64,000 nt of DNA from Semisulcospira habei (GCA_036245525.1 BTPG01000004.1:164778008-164842007); one strand, 5' to 3'; positions 19,513-31,200 are shown, counted from the first letter of the stretch. Notes: generated by a model from the sequence alone, not told the origin. Program-made: numbers and translations.

Positions 19513-19755
19513 GTAAGCAAATCACTCTTTGTTTTTTTCCATTTTTTGGTTCACGTGCGATAGTAAAAGTGAGTCTGTGTATTGAGCCGGCTGTCATCTC
19601 TCCGGGGACTGTCGTCCATGGTAAACATTAACCAGCCATGCAGGTTTTGCTGTTCTTGTTTTCATCTTTTCTTGGCTTGCAGACTTGCTTGCCTTGTTTA
19701 GCTAGCTTCTTTCAGCTGATGTCTTTCACAACATGTCATTGTCATTCTGTTGTAG

Positions 19756-19864
19756 GTTGACAAGAAAGAGATCGAAGGGCGCACACTGCTCAGTGTCCCT
19801 GGCTACAAGGACAAGGTGGAGTTTGGAGTCCTCATCTCCTTTGCTTACAAAGTCTGTGATTCAG
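19756..19864 (+). CDS. VARS1: valyl-tRNA synthetase exon 5
   Basis: Acceptor tgttgtag, donor g|gtagtg, ends phase 1. It encodes [20 protein letters not shown] then [16 protein letters not shown], the entry to the CP1 editing domain. Its donor is tandemly duplicated (see 19852-20010). Confidence 0.95.
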
Positions 19865-20010
19865 GTAGTGTTTCTTTCTTGTAGATAGTTTTCATTACAG
19901 AGTTTGTATGTGATCACTTACATTGTAAGACTGTGATTCAGGTAGGTTTTCTTTCTTGTAGTTGTAGATAATTTTCAGCATTCGAGTTTGTATGTGATCA
20001 TTTACATAAT
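19852..20010 (+). repeat. 77-80 bp tandem duplication of exon 5 donor
   Basis: agtctgtgattcag|gtagtg at 19852 is repeated as agactgtgattcag|gtaggt at about 19929, with about 60 bp of matching downstream intron. The second donor (exon end 19941) has a better consensus than the first. Confidence 0.8.
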
Positions 20011-20039
20011 AAGGGAGATAAGACAGCAGTGTACCTATG

Positions 20040-20256
20040 GCATTATCCCATTACATCCTGAGGATGAATTTTGTAAAATCTCCTCACTGTCCAATGAAGA
20101 CTACATTACAGATTGGGAGAAAGATCAACCATTTTAGTTCAAAGGTGGTGCCAGATTAGCTTGGCGCCTCAGGCGCCAAGCTATCCTGGCCCCATCCTTG
20201 AACAATGATAGTCAAATTTATTTCAAGCAATGATGTGTCAGGATGAAAAGGGTTAT
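20040..20256. repeat. P1 palindromic MITE, diverged ends
   Basis: Central palindrome agttcaaaggtggtgccagat / ccatccttgaacaatgat with a near-perfect ggcgcctcaggcgcc tip. Outer ends tatcccattacatcctgag and tcaggatgaaaagggttat are inverted, but TTAA has decayed. Confidence 0.6.
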
Positions 20257-20719
20257 TAGAAAAAATAAAACCAGTTCAGTCAAGATGGGATCTCTGCGCT
20301 CGGGAAGGCCCTTATATGCTTCACCCCACCCATCTGAAGTCTTTGCAGTGTCCTTTTTGATTTCATGTCATTATTGGGCTGGTTTAGTGTGCATCTCTCA
20401 TGTCCCTGCAAGTCTGCCCAGCGCCCACTGCCTTTCTCCATACTTTTGCTCCGGAGACGATCGATTGTGTAATGCCCTTGGCCCTGTTCCTGGAAATTCT
20501 TAGTCTGGTTTCTTGCCACGTCCATCTATAGTCCATAGTCCTTTTTTTGTGAGGAGTGAGATTCTTAGAGGAGCGAGATTCTTATCGTCATAATGAAAGC
20601 TTGCTTTTCACCTAAGTTCACATTTTTTTCCAGCAGTGTAGGGTTTAAACTGCTTCGAAAATCTGATCTCCAGATGTCTCCTCACACAGATCCGCTGTAA
20701 TTGAATGTTTTTTCTGCAG

Positions 20720-20899
20720 AAGAGGAGATCGTTGTGGCCACCACGCGTATTGAGACCATGCTGGGAGACACGGCTGTGGCAGTTCACCCTGAGGACGCTC
20801 GATACACACACCTTCACAGAAAATTTGTCCAGCATCCATTCTTTGAGCGCAAACTGCCCATCGTCTGTGACAGTTTTGTTGACATGAACTTTGGAACAG
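20720..20899 (+). CDS. VARS1: valyl-tRNA synthetase exon 6 (editing domain)
   Basis: 180 bp, acceptor tttctgcag, donor acag|gttggt, phase 1 both sides. It encodes [20 protein letters not shown] then VHPEDARY and [16 protein letters not shown]. The TTRxETMLGD motif and the start of the GTG..K.TPAH motif belong to the CP1 domain that hydrolyses mischarged Thr-tRNA-Val. Confidence 0.95.
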
Positions 20900-21255
20900 G
20901 TTGGTGGATTTTTGTTGTGTGAAACACTGATAAACGGTTATCTGCCACCTTGTAAAAATGATGTCTCTGAAACCATGGCATATTCATTGTCAGTTAACCT
21001 TACCTGCCTGAGGCATGCATATATAATAGAGAGTATCACGAGGCATATATCCTCGAGAGTCCCTGCATTTAGACCTCCAAGCAGACATCAAGAGACTGGG
21101 AACCACCTGGAGTAGAATCAAAGGAGAAGCACAGGACAGGAGTTGCTGGAGGTCTCTCATCGACGGCCTATACCTGGGTAGGGGTGACAGGCGTAAGTAA
21201 GTAAGAAGTCCCTGCATTTGCAAGAGCTTAAGAGGATGTATATCTGTTGCTTTAT

Positions 21256-21360
21256 TTGGCTCACACGTAATAGCAAAAGTGACTCTACATACTGGGCCAT
21301 CTATCTTTTGTCCATCATACGTCGTCCGTCAGTCCTCCTTAGTAAATTTTAACTCTTTCA
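21256..21360 (+). repeat. GGCTCACGTG-type repeat, short fragment
   Basis: ttggctcacacgtaatagcaaaagtgact...ccatcatacgtcgtccgtc resembles the 5' part of the repeat at 40529. Another fragment is at 19548-19630. Both are truncated before the 160-bp tandem units. Confidence 0.55.
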
Positions 21361-21497
21361 GCCCTGACCACTTCAAGGCTAAAGGCCTCCCCTGCCTGAG
21401 GGTTTTCACAGGTAGATTGCTAAAGCATGGCTTGCATTATGTAAAAGCCAATATCTCATAAACTATACAGCGGATTTTGAAACCCTTTGGCACATTG

Positions 21498-21969
21498 GCC
21501 CACTAGGCACCGGCTTCCGTGTGGCGTGGGTGGGTAGTCTCCTCAGTCATTGACTGAGTGGGCTAGCAGAGGGGTGCCATCTTTGTCCAGGATTAGGACT
21601 TTCTGTCAGCAGATATGTTGTTCAGTCTTTTTCACTGGTCCGGTTTTTAAGGAGCTGTGCTAACCCAGGTCGTACCATGTTGGATTGGTCCTTAAAAATA
21701 CTCGTGAGGTTTTGGTCCTTTGGATCCCAAGTGTTTGCCGTGCTTGGAGACCCGTGTCGGGGGAGAAGAGGATCCTGGTGGCTGAGGTTCCCTTTGGGTT
21801 GCGGCTCACTGGTGCCAACACTCCACTTCGACCTTGACTTCTACCTAAACGGGAGGCTAGTCATACCGGCCTAGTCAATCGGCTCTTGTCACCTTGAGCT
21901 CTATCTCACTGTTGACATGCGGGTTGATATACGGAGCACCATGCTATAGCCTCTGCTGCTGATTAGGTG
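21498..21969 (+). repeat. LINE-gammaB 5' leader
   Basis: Nearly identical to 41811-42187 plus 43543-43640, showing the empty site ggcctagtcaatcggctc where LINE-gammaA carries a 1355-bp insertion. It ends at gctgctgattaggtg, where DIRS-D begins. Confidence 0.9.
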
Positions 21970-23720
21970 TTTGTTTCTTCAAAAACATTACCGATGACAT
22001 GACCTTATGGGAGGTGTCTACTACTTACGCAATTCTAGCCTAAGAGCTCGTTGTGTTACCACACAACCCGGGAGGCACTCGGGGGAACCCCGAGAGGGCC
22101 GAGAGTTATCTCCCGATACTCCCCATCTGGGACAGAGTACCCATAGTCCGTCAGTCAGTCTACTTAGGCTTACGCTGTTCAGACGTGTTTGCTCTAGCCT
22201 ACGGACTTGGGATTTTCGACCGGTTCGCCGGTCGTCGACGGCCTTGGTTCTTCGCTTGACTTCTTCTTCGTCCGTCCTCCCTGTGCCTTGCGTGGCTCTG
22301 GTGTCCCCTCTTCGTTGGCAGCTGCCCGCTTGGCTGCTTGTATGCCTGGGCTGTGCTGTGCGCTTCGCTGTGACTTCGCCGCGCGTGCCTTGGTTGAGAT
22401 TTTTCTTCCCCGGTCCCGCTCCGGGAAAAGGTAAGGTAGTTGGGTTGGCCCTCGGCTGGTCCCTGCGCTGACTTTTACTTGGCGGGCCTCGCGCCCGTTC
22501 CTTCTCTCCTTCCGTGTTGGTGTGGCATTATTATTTAACAGGGTCAAAATCTCCCTTTCTCAAAGGAGGGCATTTACGCGTGAGGAAAGGAATGAGACGT
22601 TTTAATCTGGAACGGTCATTCTTAAACGGCTCAGATCCACAGGTGGTCAGCTTCGTGTTCCAAGATGGCGTCTAGCGTTGCAGAGCACCTTTTCCTTGCG
22701 GTTAAAACCTCTAATGGAATGGGAGTGGTGTGAAAGATCGGTGAAAGTTAAGTCTAACTATATTTCGGGCGCTTACCTACTCACTTGTTCCTTACCTACT
22801 CTTTTGTACCTTGTGGGGTTCGGGGAATGTGTTATGCTCCAGCCATTCCTTGACGCATTACGTTGGTGAGTGTGGCGAGAGCCGACGCTTACTTCGGTAC
22901 TGTGTCCGTAATGCCTGTTGTTATGCGTTATGCAGACCTGTTTACCATACACGGGGGCTTTTTAGGTACACAATTTGGCTGGTGGGTGAACATTCTTGTG
23001 CACTTTTATACTTGGCATCACATGTTTCTGTTCTTGGATGTCAGGCGTATGCCCACTTGAGCGCAGGGCCACTGGTCGCCACGCCTTGCTGCCGTTTGAT
23101 AAGGTTCAAGATGACCTTTTTGTGGCTGTAATAGAAGAAAATCATAAACAGCAAAAAAAAAAAAAATTGTCTTGACACCACAGGTGCTGCTCACATTCAT
23201 GCACGCGCTCGTTCCGCAAGTTACAGGAACAGAGCTACAAAATGGACATAGATTTGGGACGGGTGGAGCCCGTCGCCAAGGCAGCTAAGGGCCGGCGCCA
23301 GTGACCTCAATCCAACCCGAACCTACCTGACGGAAACAGAGTGCTAAGACAGCCCTATGTCTCCTGAACACTTGGTATATGCTCTTTGGTTAAATTCCTC
23401 CTTGACTAAGGCTTGTGCATGTGAATACAAATTACGGTCAAAAGGAGATTAATGGCCTATATAGGCAACATAAAACTACGATCAACGCTGCATCTGGAGG
23501 CCCGTCGCTATAGTACAGCGCCGGTGTTCAGTGGAGGGCACCGCTCCGACAAAGGTTACTGTGCCTGCCGCTTGCTTCAGACCAATACTTGTCATGACAT
23601 GTTTGAGCATGATGTGTTGCGAAGGTTAACCTTACCAGGGCAGGGTCCCTCAGGCCCACGCCCGCGTGCCTTCAGTTTTTATATGTTGCAGTGGCCTCTG
23701 GACGACCTGCACACTACATG

Positions 23721-23890
23721 GAGGATTCCAGTGACCGTCGGACTCACACAAGGTCTGTCTACCTGGTGCCGGATGTACCTCCGAACGTTGGTGTGATGTT
23801 TGCTCCGCATGACCTGAACGGTGCTGGGCGCTACTTGGGGCTTCCTTTGGCGAGTTCGCCCGGCACCTGTGACTGGTTCCAGACCTGCTG
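23721..23890 (+). pseudogene. gag Cys-rich module of DIRS-D, broken
   Basis: Frame from 23709 reads C..HGGFQ*PSDSHKVCLPGAG then CTSERWCDVC, the same block as in DIRS-G (CTQCGGFQWPSDSHKVCLPC), with the Trp codon changed to tga, several Cys lost and another stop soon after. Confidence 0.7.
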
Positions 23891-23989
23891 AAATACCAGC
23901 TGCTGTTCCCGGTACTACGATCGCTCGAGTTCCGACGAGATGACGGAGAGATCACCATGCCGGACGCGTCAGTATAGTGTGCAGAGTGG

Positions 23990-24803
23990 GTTGATCGATG
24001 CGGTCGTTCCCAGGAGGGAACGCACCAGGAACAAACCTTATGACAGACAGAAAACCAGCACCGGCACGGAGCTCGGTGCCGAGGGACGTGCGCCAATCCG
24101 TCCTTGATCCAATGCCGATCCCCGCTCGTCTCCTAGAAAGCCCGCTGGCTCCAACGCGGAGTCTCCTCGCCGGCAGCGAGCCCACCTCGCCATAGAGCTC
24201 GGTTCGCGGAGACATTCCCGCACGCATGCATCGTCTCGGCACAAGTGGAATCCGCTGGGCGCACAGTACGGAACCCACACACCGCTCAAGGTCAGCTGGG
24301 AAGCCGTCCAGGCGGCCGACGACGTAGCGCAGGTTTTCGTGCTCGGAGCGGGTATGCTGGCACCGCCCTCGCTCCCTGGAGGGGGCTCCACCAGGACAGC
24401 GCTGCTCGTCGGGAGACACACTGAGCCGGCTGCTAGTGGTTACAGAGTCCTGTTGGTGACCAGCCGGCTAGACAGAGGTTCCAGTCTCCGTTTCTTACCG
24501 CTCGAGTCCTTGACGATCTTGTGGAGAGTTCACCACGCCGGTCGCAACGTTCCAGTACGCGGAGTGAGTTGATCGATGCGGTCGTTCCCAGGAGGGAACG
24601 CACCAAGAACAAACCTTATGACAGACAGGAAACCAGCACCGGCACGGAGCTCGGTGCCGAGGGACATGCGCCAATCCGTCCTTGATCCAATGCCGATCCC
24701 CGCTCATCTCCTAGAAAGCCCGATGGCTCCTTCGCGGAGTCTCTTCGCCGGCAGCGAGCCCACCTCGCCATAGAGCTCGGTTCGCGGAGACATTCACGCA
24801 CGC
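23990..24803 (+). repeat. 236-bp block duplicated with 578-bp period
   Basis: 23990-24225 recurs at 24568-24803 with few differences (gttgatcgatgcggtcgttc... to ...gacattc(c/a)cgcacgc). Weaker similarity upstream of each suggests one 578-bp tandem duplication in the gag region. Confidence 0.85.
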
Positions 24804-26469
24804 GTACACTTTCACGGCACGATTTGGAATCCTCTCGGCACTTAACATCGGATCTCCTCGCTCGAACTCATACACGCGAGGAGGGACCGCTCCGCTCCAT
24901 GGGATGCTCGTCCGCTACGGTTCGCCATCGTTGGAGTCACTCTTCCTACACTCTACGTCTACACTCCGCTCTTTCTCCACTGCGGGCGTGCTTAGGAGTT
25001 GCCATTCTTCACGTCGCTCCAGGGATCCTGTCCCGTCTCGCTCATCGGTCCCCTTCGCGTCCGGCTGCCGTTCGTCCCTTTCCTCTCCCCCTCACTCAGC
25101 CCTTTCCCCTTCTTCGTGCTCCGTCCCAGGGCGCCTGGCTGCAGTCTCTCCACTTCTGGACACTCGACCCCCTCCGGTGGATCCTCGGGGAGGACGCTGT
25201 CATTACTTCGCCTAGCACAGACCTGTTTACCTACACTTGGGGGTTAAAGTACACATATTTGCTTGGGTTACACTTACATGTACACGTTTCTACACAGTTA
25301 TACACTATATACACCTTTGGAGATCTGCCTACTCACTAGCTTGTGACCTTTACGCGTGAGATCCAAATTACACTTAGTCAGTTGGAAGGGTTCTGACTTC
25401 ACACGGGTGATAAACAGGTCTGCGAGGGCTTCGGCTTCTGTCTCCACTGGTGCCCTCTCGGATACAGCTCAGAGTTGGCCGCGGCTGCCGCACTTCGTGA
25501 CAGGCGCTTCGACTTCCCTGTGCTTCTTCTCTCGGTTCCCGGAGCTTCTTGCTTCGCCCTCCTTGGAGTGGTCAGCTATTGGCTTCCCTCGGCAGGACCG
25601 GTTCTCGGGAGGTCTCAGGCGTTGCCTGCCCCTACCGGCGGTGGATCCACTCTTGACTCTTCTTGGACTAGATGACCTCTCTCGTCCGTAACACCCTACA
25701 CTGCGTGGGATCAGGGAGCTCCTTACCCTGCTCTTCGTTCTCCAGTGGACGGCTCCTGGCCCCTGGCAGGTCGTCTGGCCGCGGAAGGACCCCCTGTGCT
25801 GACGACTCGGCTGACCCAGGTTCTTCGGAGTTCCTGGCCTTCACTTTGGGGAGCAGACTGGAGGAGGCTTCTAGGACCTTGGTTTCGCTTACGCTGGTGC
25901 CAGATGGCGATGGGATGCGGTCCGCGCAGGTGGTCCTCGGCTCCGCCTCCAGATCTTGGGCTGCGCCTTCTTCCGGAGCTGCGGACCCTTGACTCCAGTT
26001 ACCCGTGCACTCGGCCTCCACAACGTTCCTCGGTTCTCCTGCGAAGGAGGAGTCACCGCTGATGGAGTCTCTGCTCCTGTTTCGGTTTTCCGTTGGATTC
26101 ACCGGGGGTCCTCAACCTACCCATGGACACTGTGGAACCAAAGCGCAGTGCCGTCTCCCTGGTGCCTAACCTACTCGACATCCCCATTGGGCGCACAGGG
26201 GTACGCCGGAGTTTGGACAGGTGGTACTGCTGCGGCGGTGCTCGCGGTGGAAGGGCCTAGCCACTGCTCGGAAGTCGGCTCTACTCTCCGTCGGTCGTCT
26301 CGCAGCCCGGCTGCTGTAGCTACGCCCCCTACTTCCGTGGTTCTTCTCGAGGTCCAGCCTAGCCTCCGGACCTCGCGGACAAGAGCGTGAACGGCTTGGA
26401 TCTGACACGGACTAGGAGGTCTGCTCGTGGGAGGTCTGAGCCAGCCTTTTCCCCGATGGAACCAGTTGC

Positions 26470-26578
26470 TTCACTCGGAATGCACCAGGATACCTTCGGA
26501 GGATCGGCACGCTGGCGAGATGGCTTAGTGGACCTGTTCGCCGCAAGGTGGGATCTCTGGCTTTCCCCGTGCCATTCG
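26470..26578 (+). pseudogene. RNase H scrap of DIRS-D
   Basis: HQDTFGGSARWRDGLVDLFA then ARWDLWLSPCHSW aligns with RQDIFRMICAHWETPLVDLF and ATRWNHQLPLFVS of DIRS-G. It breaks directly into the LINE zinc-knuckle sequence. Confidence 0.7.
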
Positions 26579-26650
26579 TGGCAGAAGACATGCCGCCAGG
26601 CAGAGGCTTCATGCGCCCGTTGCACTAAGCCCTGACACTCTGCTGAGTCA
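26579..26650 (+). pseudogene. LINE-gammaB ORF1 zinc-knuckle scrap
   Basis: QKTCRQAEASCARCTKP then stop, near-identical to 44459-44530 in LINE-gammaA ORF1. Confidence 0.8.
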
Positions 26651-26659
26651 ACAGACAAC

Positions 26660-27106
26660 AACAAAGGGGAGTGGATAGATGTGACAGTGTCAGACATCAA
26701 GGCCTTCTACGGCATGATTATCATGATGGACATCGTCAAACTTGACAGAGACCACTTGTACTGGGACACAGGCTCCAAGTACCACATGCTTGGAACCAAC
26801 ATCACGAAGGTGTTCAGCAGAGATCGGTTTTTCCAAATCCGTCGCTACGTGCACTATTGTGACCCGTCAGCACCTGTCAACAACGGCGACAAGCTCTACA
26901 AGATCCGATACATGATTGACATCATCAGGGCTTCATTCATGGCAGAATACACACCCCACCGAGAAGTGACAGTGGATGAAGCGATGGTACCATTCAAAGG
27001 ACGGCTGTCGTTCAAGCAATACATGAAAGACAAACCGGTGAAATTTGGGATCAAGGTGTGGGTGGCGGCGGATAGTGTCACTGCATATTGCTACAATTTT
27101 GAGGTG
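26660..27106 (+). pseudogene. piggyBac transposase, middle part
   Basis: Open from about 26660: VTVSDIKAFYGMIIMMDIVK, HMLGTNITKVFSRDRFFQIR, EVTVDEAMVPFKGRLSFKQY and KPVKFGIKVWVAAD. The DEAMVPFKGR block is the conserved DDE region carrying the first catalytic Asp. The rest of the catalytic core and the C-terminal Cys-rich domain are absent. Confidence 0.85.
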
Positions 27107-27164
27107 TATGTGGGTCTTTGCTGCATTCGCGTTTGTATATGTTGTGATCGTTTCGAACACACTC

Positions 27165-27483
27165 TCAGAGACGTGTTGGACCTGGCCTTCGGGTGAATGT
27201 CACCCGCTCAGGTGCAACAAATGGTCCTGCTGTCCATTCAAATTGTGGATTTCGGAACCACAGTGGCACATTGTCATCATCAAGTTCATCGCCACTTTCG
27301 TCGTCGGCATCGCGATCATTATCGTTGTTGTTGTCAGTGTCTTGTCGCACAACACGCACAAAATCAGCCCTTTCTTCCTCTGTCAACTGAACTAAATCCA
27401 TCTCTCCAAAATCGCCTCTATCCCAAAACTCATCATCACTAAATTCGTCGCTGTCACGGTCACTTTCTTCTCTCTCCGCCATT
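27165..27483 (-). pseudogene. piggyBac transposase, acidic N-terminus
   Basis: MAEREESDRDSDEFSDDEFW then acidic sequence and a VTFTRRPGPTR box, typical of piggyBac N-termini. Frame-shifted continuation FETITTYTNANAAKTHI reaches about 27110. It reads opposite to the middle part, so an inversion lies near 27110. Confidence 0.75.
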
Positions 27484-27768
27484 TTTGCAAGCACAACCAA
27501 AGTTCTGGAAGGAATTTTTTTTATATAAACTCCGCATCCTGTTTCTCAGGCCCCGAGCTGGAAATAACAAACACTACTCGCCTGGCGGTACCACTCTAGC
27601 GCTGTCAAGGTCGCCGCTAATTAGGTAGCCACTCTCAGCGCAAACCGCTTTAGCGGGCAGCCGTACGCGGGGGAGTAGAAGCTGCGGTCCCGCTATACCG
27701 GGAGGCCGTAAGCAGAGGAGGCGTGTCTCCATCCCCGCTATAGCGGGCGGCAGTAATGAAAGGGTTAA

Positions 27769-29545
27769 AGGGCACCTGCCCGTTTTATTCACAATTTTTT
27801 GTCTAACAGGTCGTTCCATGTCCGTGTGGGCTCCACCCTCTCCGTCTCCTTTGAACAGGAGATGGGTGTCCCACAGGGCAACATTCTATCTCCTGTTTTA
27901 TTTAGCATTAAAATAAATAACATTGTAAAGGCCGTCAAGGATGATTCTGAATGCTCTTTGTTTGTGGACGACTTTGCTTTGTGTGCACGAGTTCGAGGAC
28001 TTGTGTCCGTTTAGAAGTGCTTGCAGCTGTACGTTGATCGCATCCAGGGGTGGGTGTCTCTCAACGGATTCAGGTTTTCGCCCTCCAAGACAGTCTGTGT
28101 ACATTTTACTAAGCAGACAAAAATATTTCCAGGACCTAGCCTGAGCATTGCTGGAGTGCCAATTAAGGTGGCCGAAGAGGCAAGGTTTTTCCGGGTCATC
28201 TTTGACAAAAGATTGACCTTCTGCAACCATGTTAACTACCTTAGAACCTCTTGTCAGAAGGCCCTCTACATTCTTCGTGTCATTGGTCGTACTGACTGAG
28301 GTGCAAACCGCATTGTCTTACTTCGACTGTACCGGGCCCTTGTTCGGTCCAAACTGGATTACGGCTCTGTGGTATATGGCTCGGCTTCCAAATCTGTTCT
28401 ACAGCGTCTGAACACAATTCACCATCAAGGTCTGCGAATATGTCAGGGAGCCTTCAGGACATCTCCAGTTCCTAGTCTGTATGCCGAGGCAGGGGAGCCT
28501 TCTCTCAGTTCCGCCTCATGCTCAGCTACGTTCTGAAGCTGAAGGCCCATCCGTCATTTGCCGAGATTTACGATGCCCATCCGGGAGCTGTCCGTCCACT
28601 TTTCTTCCGTGTCCGACCTCATCTGCAGGCGGCCAGAGTGGACCTGGACAAAGTTTTGGAATCTCTGCAACACATCACTCCACCCTGGCTGCTACCAGTT
28701 CCTGACATCTTGCTGGACTTGACGCTCACAAGAAGGATTGTACTCCACCAGCCATATACCAACAGAGCCTCAATGAACTCCTTTCAATTTTTCCTGGCTA
28801 TTGTCGTCTTTATACGGATGGGTCCAAGTCTGAGGATGGGAGAGTGGCTGAGGCTGCCATCCTAGATGTCCATTTAAGCTCCGCTTCCCTGACCATTCCT
28901 CTGTATTTAGTGCAGAACTGCTGGCACTCAAGCATGCCTATCAGTCTCGTGAAAGGAACTTCCTGTTTCTGTCTGACTCTCTTTCTGCCCTGCAGACCCT
29001 TCAGGGCGCGGGAACAGACCACCCACTGCTGGTGCAGATTAGAGAGCTCTACACAGACTTGATGAAGAAATATTATGACATCATTTTTATTTGGGTCCCG
29101 GGCCATGTGGGCATCGAAGGCAACAGAATTGCAGATTCTGCTGCCAACAGTGCCCGCAGTGACCCTGTCCCTGACACACAGACTGTTTATAGTAATTTTA
29201 AACCTGTGATTAGTGCGTACATAGCCCGCAAGTGGCAGTCCGAGTGTGACAAAGAGGAAGGGAACAAGCTGCATGAAGCTCTTCCTATGGTGTCCGACAG
29301 TCTACCTTTCCGCTGCGGCAGCCGCCATGAGGAGACTGTCCTTACTCGGCTCCACATCGAGCACACGTATGTTACGCACTCTTACTTACTTAAACAGGAT
29401 GAGCATCCATGGTGTTTTGCCTTTGATGAGCAGTTTTCTGTTCGACACTTTTTGCTGCATTGTGCTGATCTAATTGACACGAGATATAAACACTTCACAG
29501 AAGACTCCTTCTTGAGAGAATGCAATATTTTTAACAAGATCTGAG
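27769..29545 (+). pseudogene. LINE-gammaB RT and RNase H, broken
   Basis: Aligns with 48155-50044. RT: QEMGVPQGNILSPVLFSIK and CSLFVDDFALCARV (catalytic FVDDF). RNase H: LYTDGSK region damaged by deletion, then FIWVPGHVGIEGNRIADSAA intact. Stops and frameshifts occur at 28013, 28298, around 28740 and after 28860; C-terminal residues match LINE-gammaA to NIFNKI but 28 codons are missing near the end. Confidence 0.85.
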
Positions 29546-29727
29546 CATTCATAGACTGTGAATTTCTTTATTTTGCCCTTTTTGAGAGTCTGTAGACATT
29601 TCTTTTAAAGACTCGTGCGACATTTTAGCCTGACATTTTTAGATGGCCTTAGTCGCCAAATAACCAAATAACCAAAAACCTTTGGCACATTGTTAATGCA
29701 CATATTTGCAATTATTGTTTCCTCGAA

Positions 29728-30075
29728 AAATGTATTTTTCTTTAAAATGAATTTTTTTGAAAAATACTTACTGATGGTATTGCTTATAGGAAATGGTTCC
29801 TTGCTAGTCTAATTTTAGCCCAAAATTGTTGTGTACGAGTATGGTCATGATGGCATGTGAGGGGTGCCATAGCTAAGGCGGTAGCCTCCCTTCCGGTTCA
29901 ACCACGCTTGCGCTCAGCGCTTACTACTTCAGTCAGTTTCTTAGCGGCAAGCGGGGCAGGGGGGAGGGACCTTCGAGTAATACCATCGGTAAGTATTTTT
30001 CAAAAAAATTCATTTTAAAGAAAAATACATTTGTTTTCTCAAAACACATTACCGATGGTATTACTTATAGGAAGA
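29728..30075 (-). repeat. DIRS-E right ITR and ICR
   Basis: A fold-back unit whose arms are aaatgtatttttctttaaaa and ttttaaagaaaaatacattt, followed at once by ttttctcaaaacacattacc, the complement of the left tip at about 36420-36443. Confidence 0.85.
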
Positions 30076-30189
30076 ATCCCGAATAGGAGGCAGGTGCCGC
30101 TATAAGGCCCCTACCCATGCCATTGAGGCTGCTAGAGCCGTCCTCTCCAAGCAACCTCCCTTTAATTTTAGCAAAGATACCTACGGCGC

Positions 30190-31200
30190 CTAGGGCGCCG
30201 GGAGGGAGTGTTGCGCCGTCCCTATGTCCCCCACCACGAAGGTTCTGGCGCTGGGCGGAGAGGTCCCTCAGGTAGAAGCTTGCGAGGGAAGTCTCCGCTC
30301 GCTAACCACAGCCGCCACAAGTCTTTGACAGCACAGTTGCGGTCGAATCCTAGGCTTGCGGCCAAAGTTCTGATCTCGTGTGCCCTGAAGTTCATGTTTG
30401 CTGTATCAGGGGCGAGTTCCCGGCAGGAAGGTCATCAACTGACCGAAGCCAGGAGGAATCGTCTGGGCTGAGGTGTCATTCTACCTGGGGACGTGGGAAG
30501 GAGTAGGCGGGTGAGTCCCCTGCATAGCGGCTTGGTCCGGCGCAGGTGCCCACTTAAAGCTCGCACCGGGTCCTGTAGTCTGGACTCACGGGTGGTGCTT
30601 GGATCTCTAATTGGTTGTATGTACTGTGGAAGCTGCCGGCGCAGGAGGACGGGCTCTCGGCCTAAACTGCGACGTTGACAGTCCTGTCACCAGGTAATAG
30701 CCACTACGGGTCTCACCGGTGATGTAATCGTTATCTGTGTTTTGGTGACCAATTGAGGTGCAGTCAAGAGGATCTGGTCTTGGCTAGGAAGGCCGGGTAG
30801 GGTAAGGTGCACCGAACCGACCGTCCGGAACTGCCACCAGGCAGAACACGCCGAAGGGCACGCAGCTCGCTGACCCTGGAGGCTGAGGTGAGGGCCAAAA
30901 GGAAGCAAGTCTTCCTAGTCACGTCCTGAAGTCTCGCCGGCTGGATCGGCTCGAAGCGGGGCGAGTTGAGTCAAGTAAGCTCCCAAGCAGGACCCACTTG
31001 GCAGCAGGGAGCGCCGAGTGGGACGTAGTAGACTGGAGTGGCCAACAGATCTGCGAGGTCCTTGCAAGAACCCGGACGGGTCGTCCCAGCTGCCTGTAAG
31101 TGTCAGCGATCATGGCCAGTTAGCCGCGGAAATGGGCACTAACGCAGGCCGACGAACAGCCAGAGGAAGAATCCACCAGCTGAGGAACTGTCAAAGGAAG
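30190..31200 (-). pseudogene. tyrosine recombinase remnant of DIRS-E
   Basis: Reading the minus strand, MIADTYRQLGRPVRVLARTS at 31113 downward matches MIADTYRHLGRPDPGSCKDL, and the C-terminal RQHSLPAP-type end lies near 30200. Interrupted by frameshifts and by a 120-bp repeat block (30600-30725) that also occurs in the 5' part of this element. Confidence 0.65.

Larger units (their letters stand above)
21970..26578 (+). mobile_element. DIRS-D, 3'-truncated DIRS element
   Basis: The left ITR begins tttgtttcttcaaaaacatt (21970) and is close to the DIRS-G left ITR (shared gaggtgtctactact, acacaacccgggaggcactc). gag remnants, tandem blocks and a scrap of RNase H follow. The element stops at 26578 against LINE sequence with no recombinase, ICR or right ITR, so a deletion removed the join. 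22160-23650 and 24850-26460 hold only decayed sequence that I could not align with confidence. Confidence 0.75.
26651..27768. mobile_element. piggyBac element, internally inverted and truncated
   Basis: The right boundary is TTAA at 27765-27768 and the terminal sequence reads CCCTTTCATTACTGCC inward (minus strand). The following LINE sequence is continuous with 48151 onwards of LINE-gammaA, which has TTAA at that exact point, so TTAA is the target site. The left end lacks TTAA. Coding pieces lie in opposite orientations (26660-27106 plus, 27165-27483 minus). Confidence 0.8.
21498..29678 (+). mobile_element. LINE-gammaB, I/Nimb-like LINE with nested insertions
   Basis: Flanked by a 14-bp target duplication cctttggcacattg at 21484-21497 and 29679-29692. 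The 5' leader (21498-21969) matches 41811-43640 of LINE-gammaA without its inserted DNA element. DIRS-D follows, then a 70-bp ORF1 zinc-knuckle scrap (26579-26650), a piggyBac remnant, and RT/RNase H from 27765 to the 3' tail of aaccaaat repeats. Sequence between the leader and the knuckle is lost. Confidence 0.85.

Noticed and set aside
27165..27500. Acidic minus-strand ORF as a small host gene
   Set aside because: The acidic start, RRPGP box and nearby TTAA and CCCTTTC end fit a piggyBac N-terminus.
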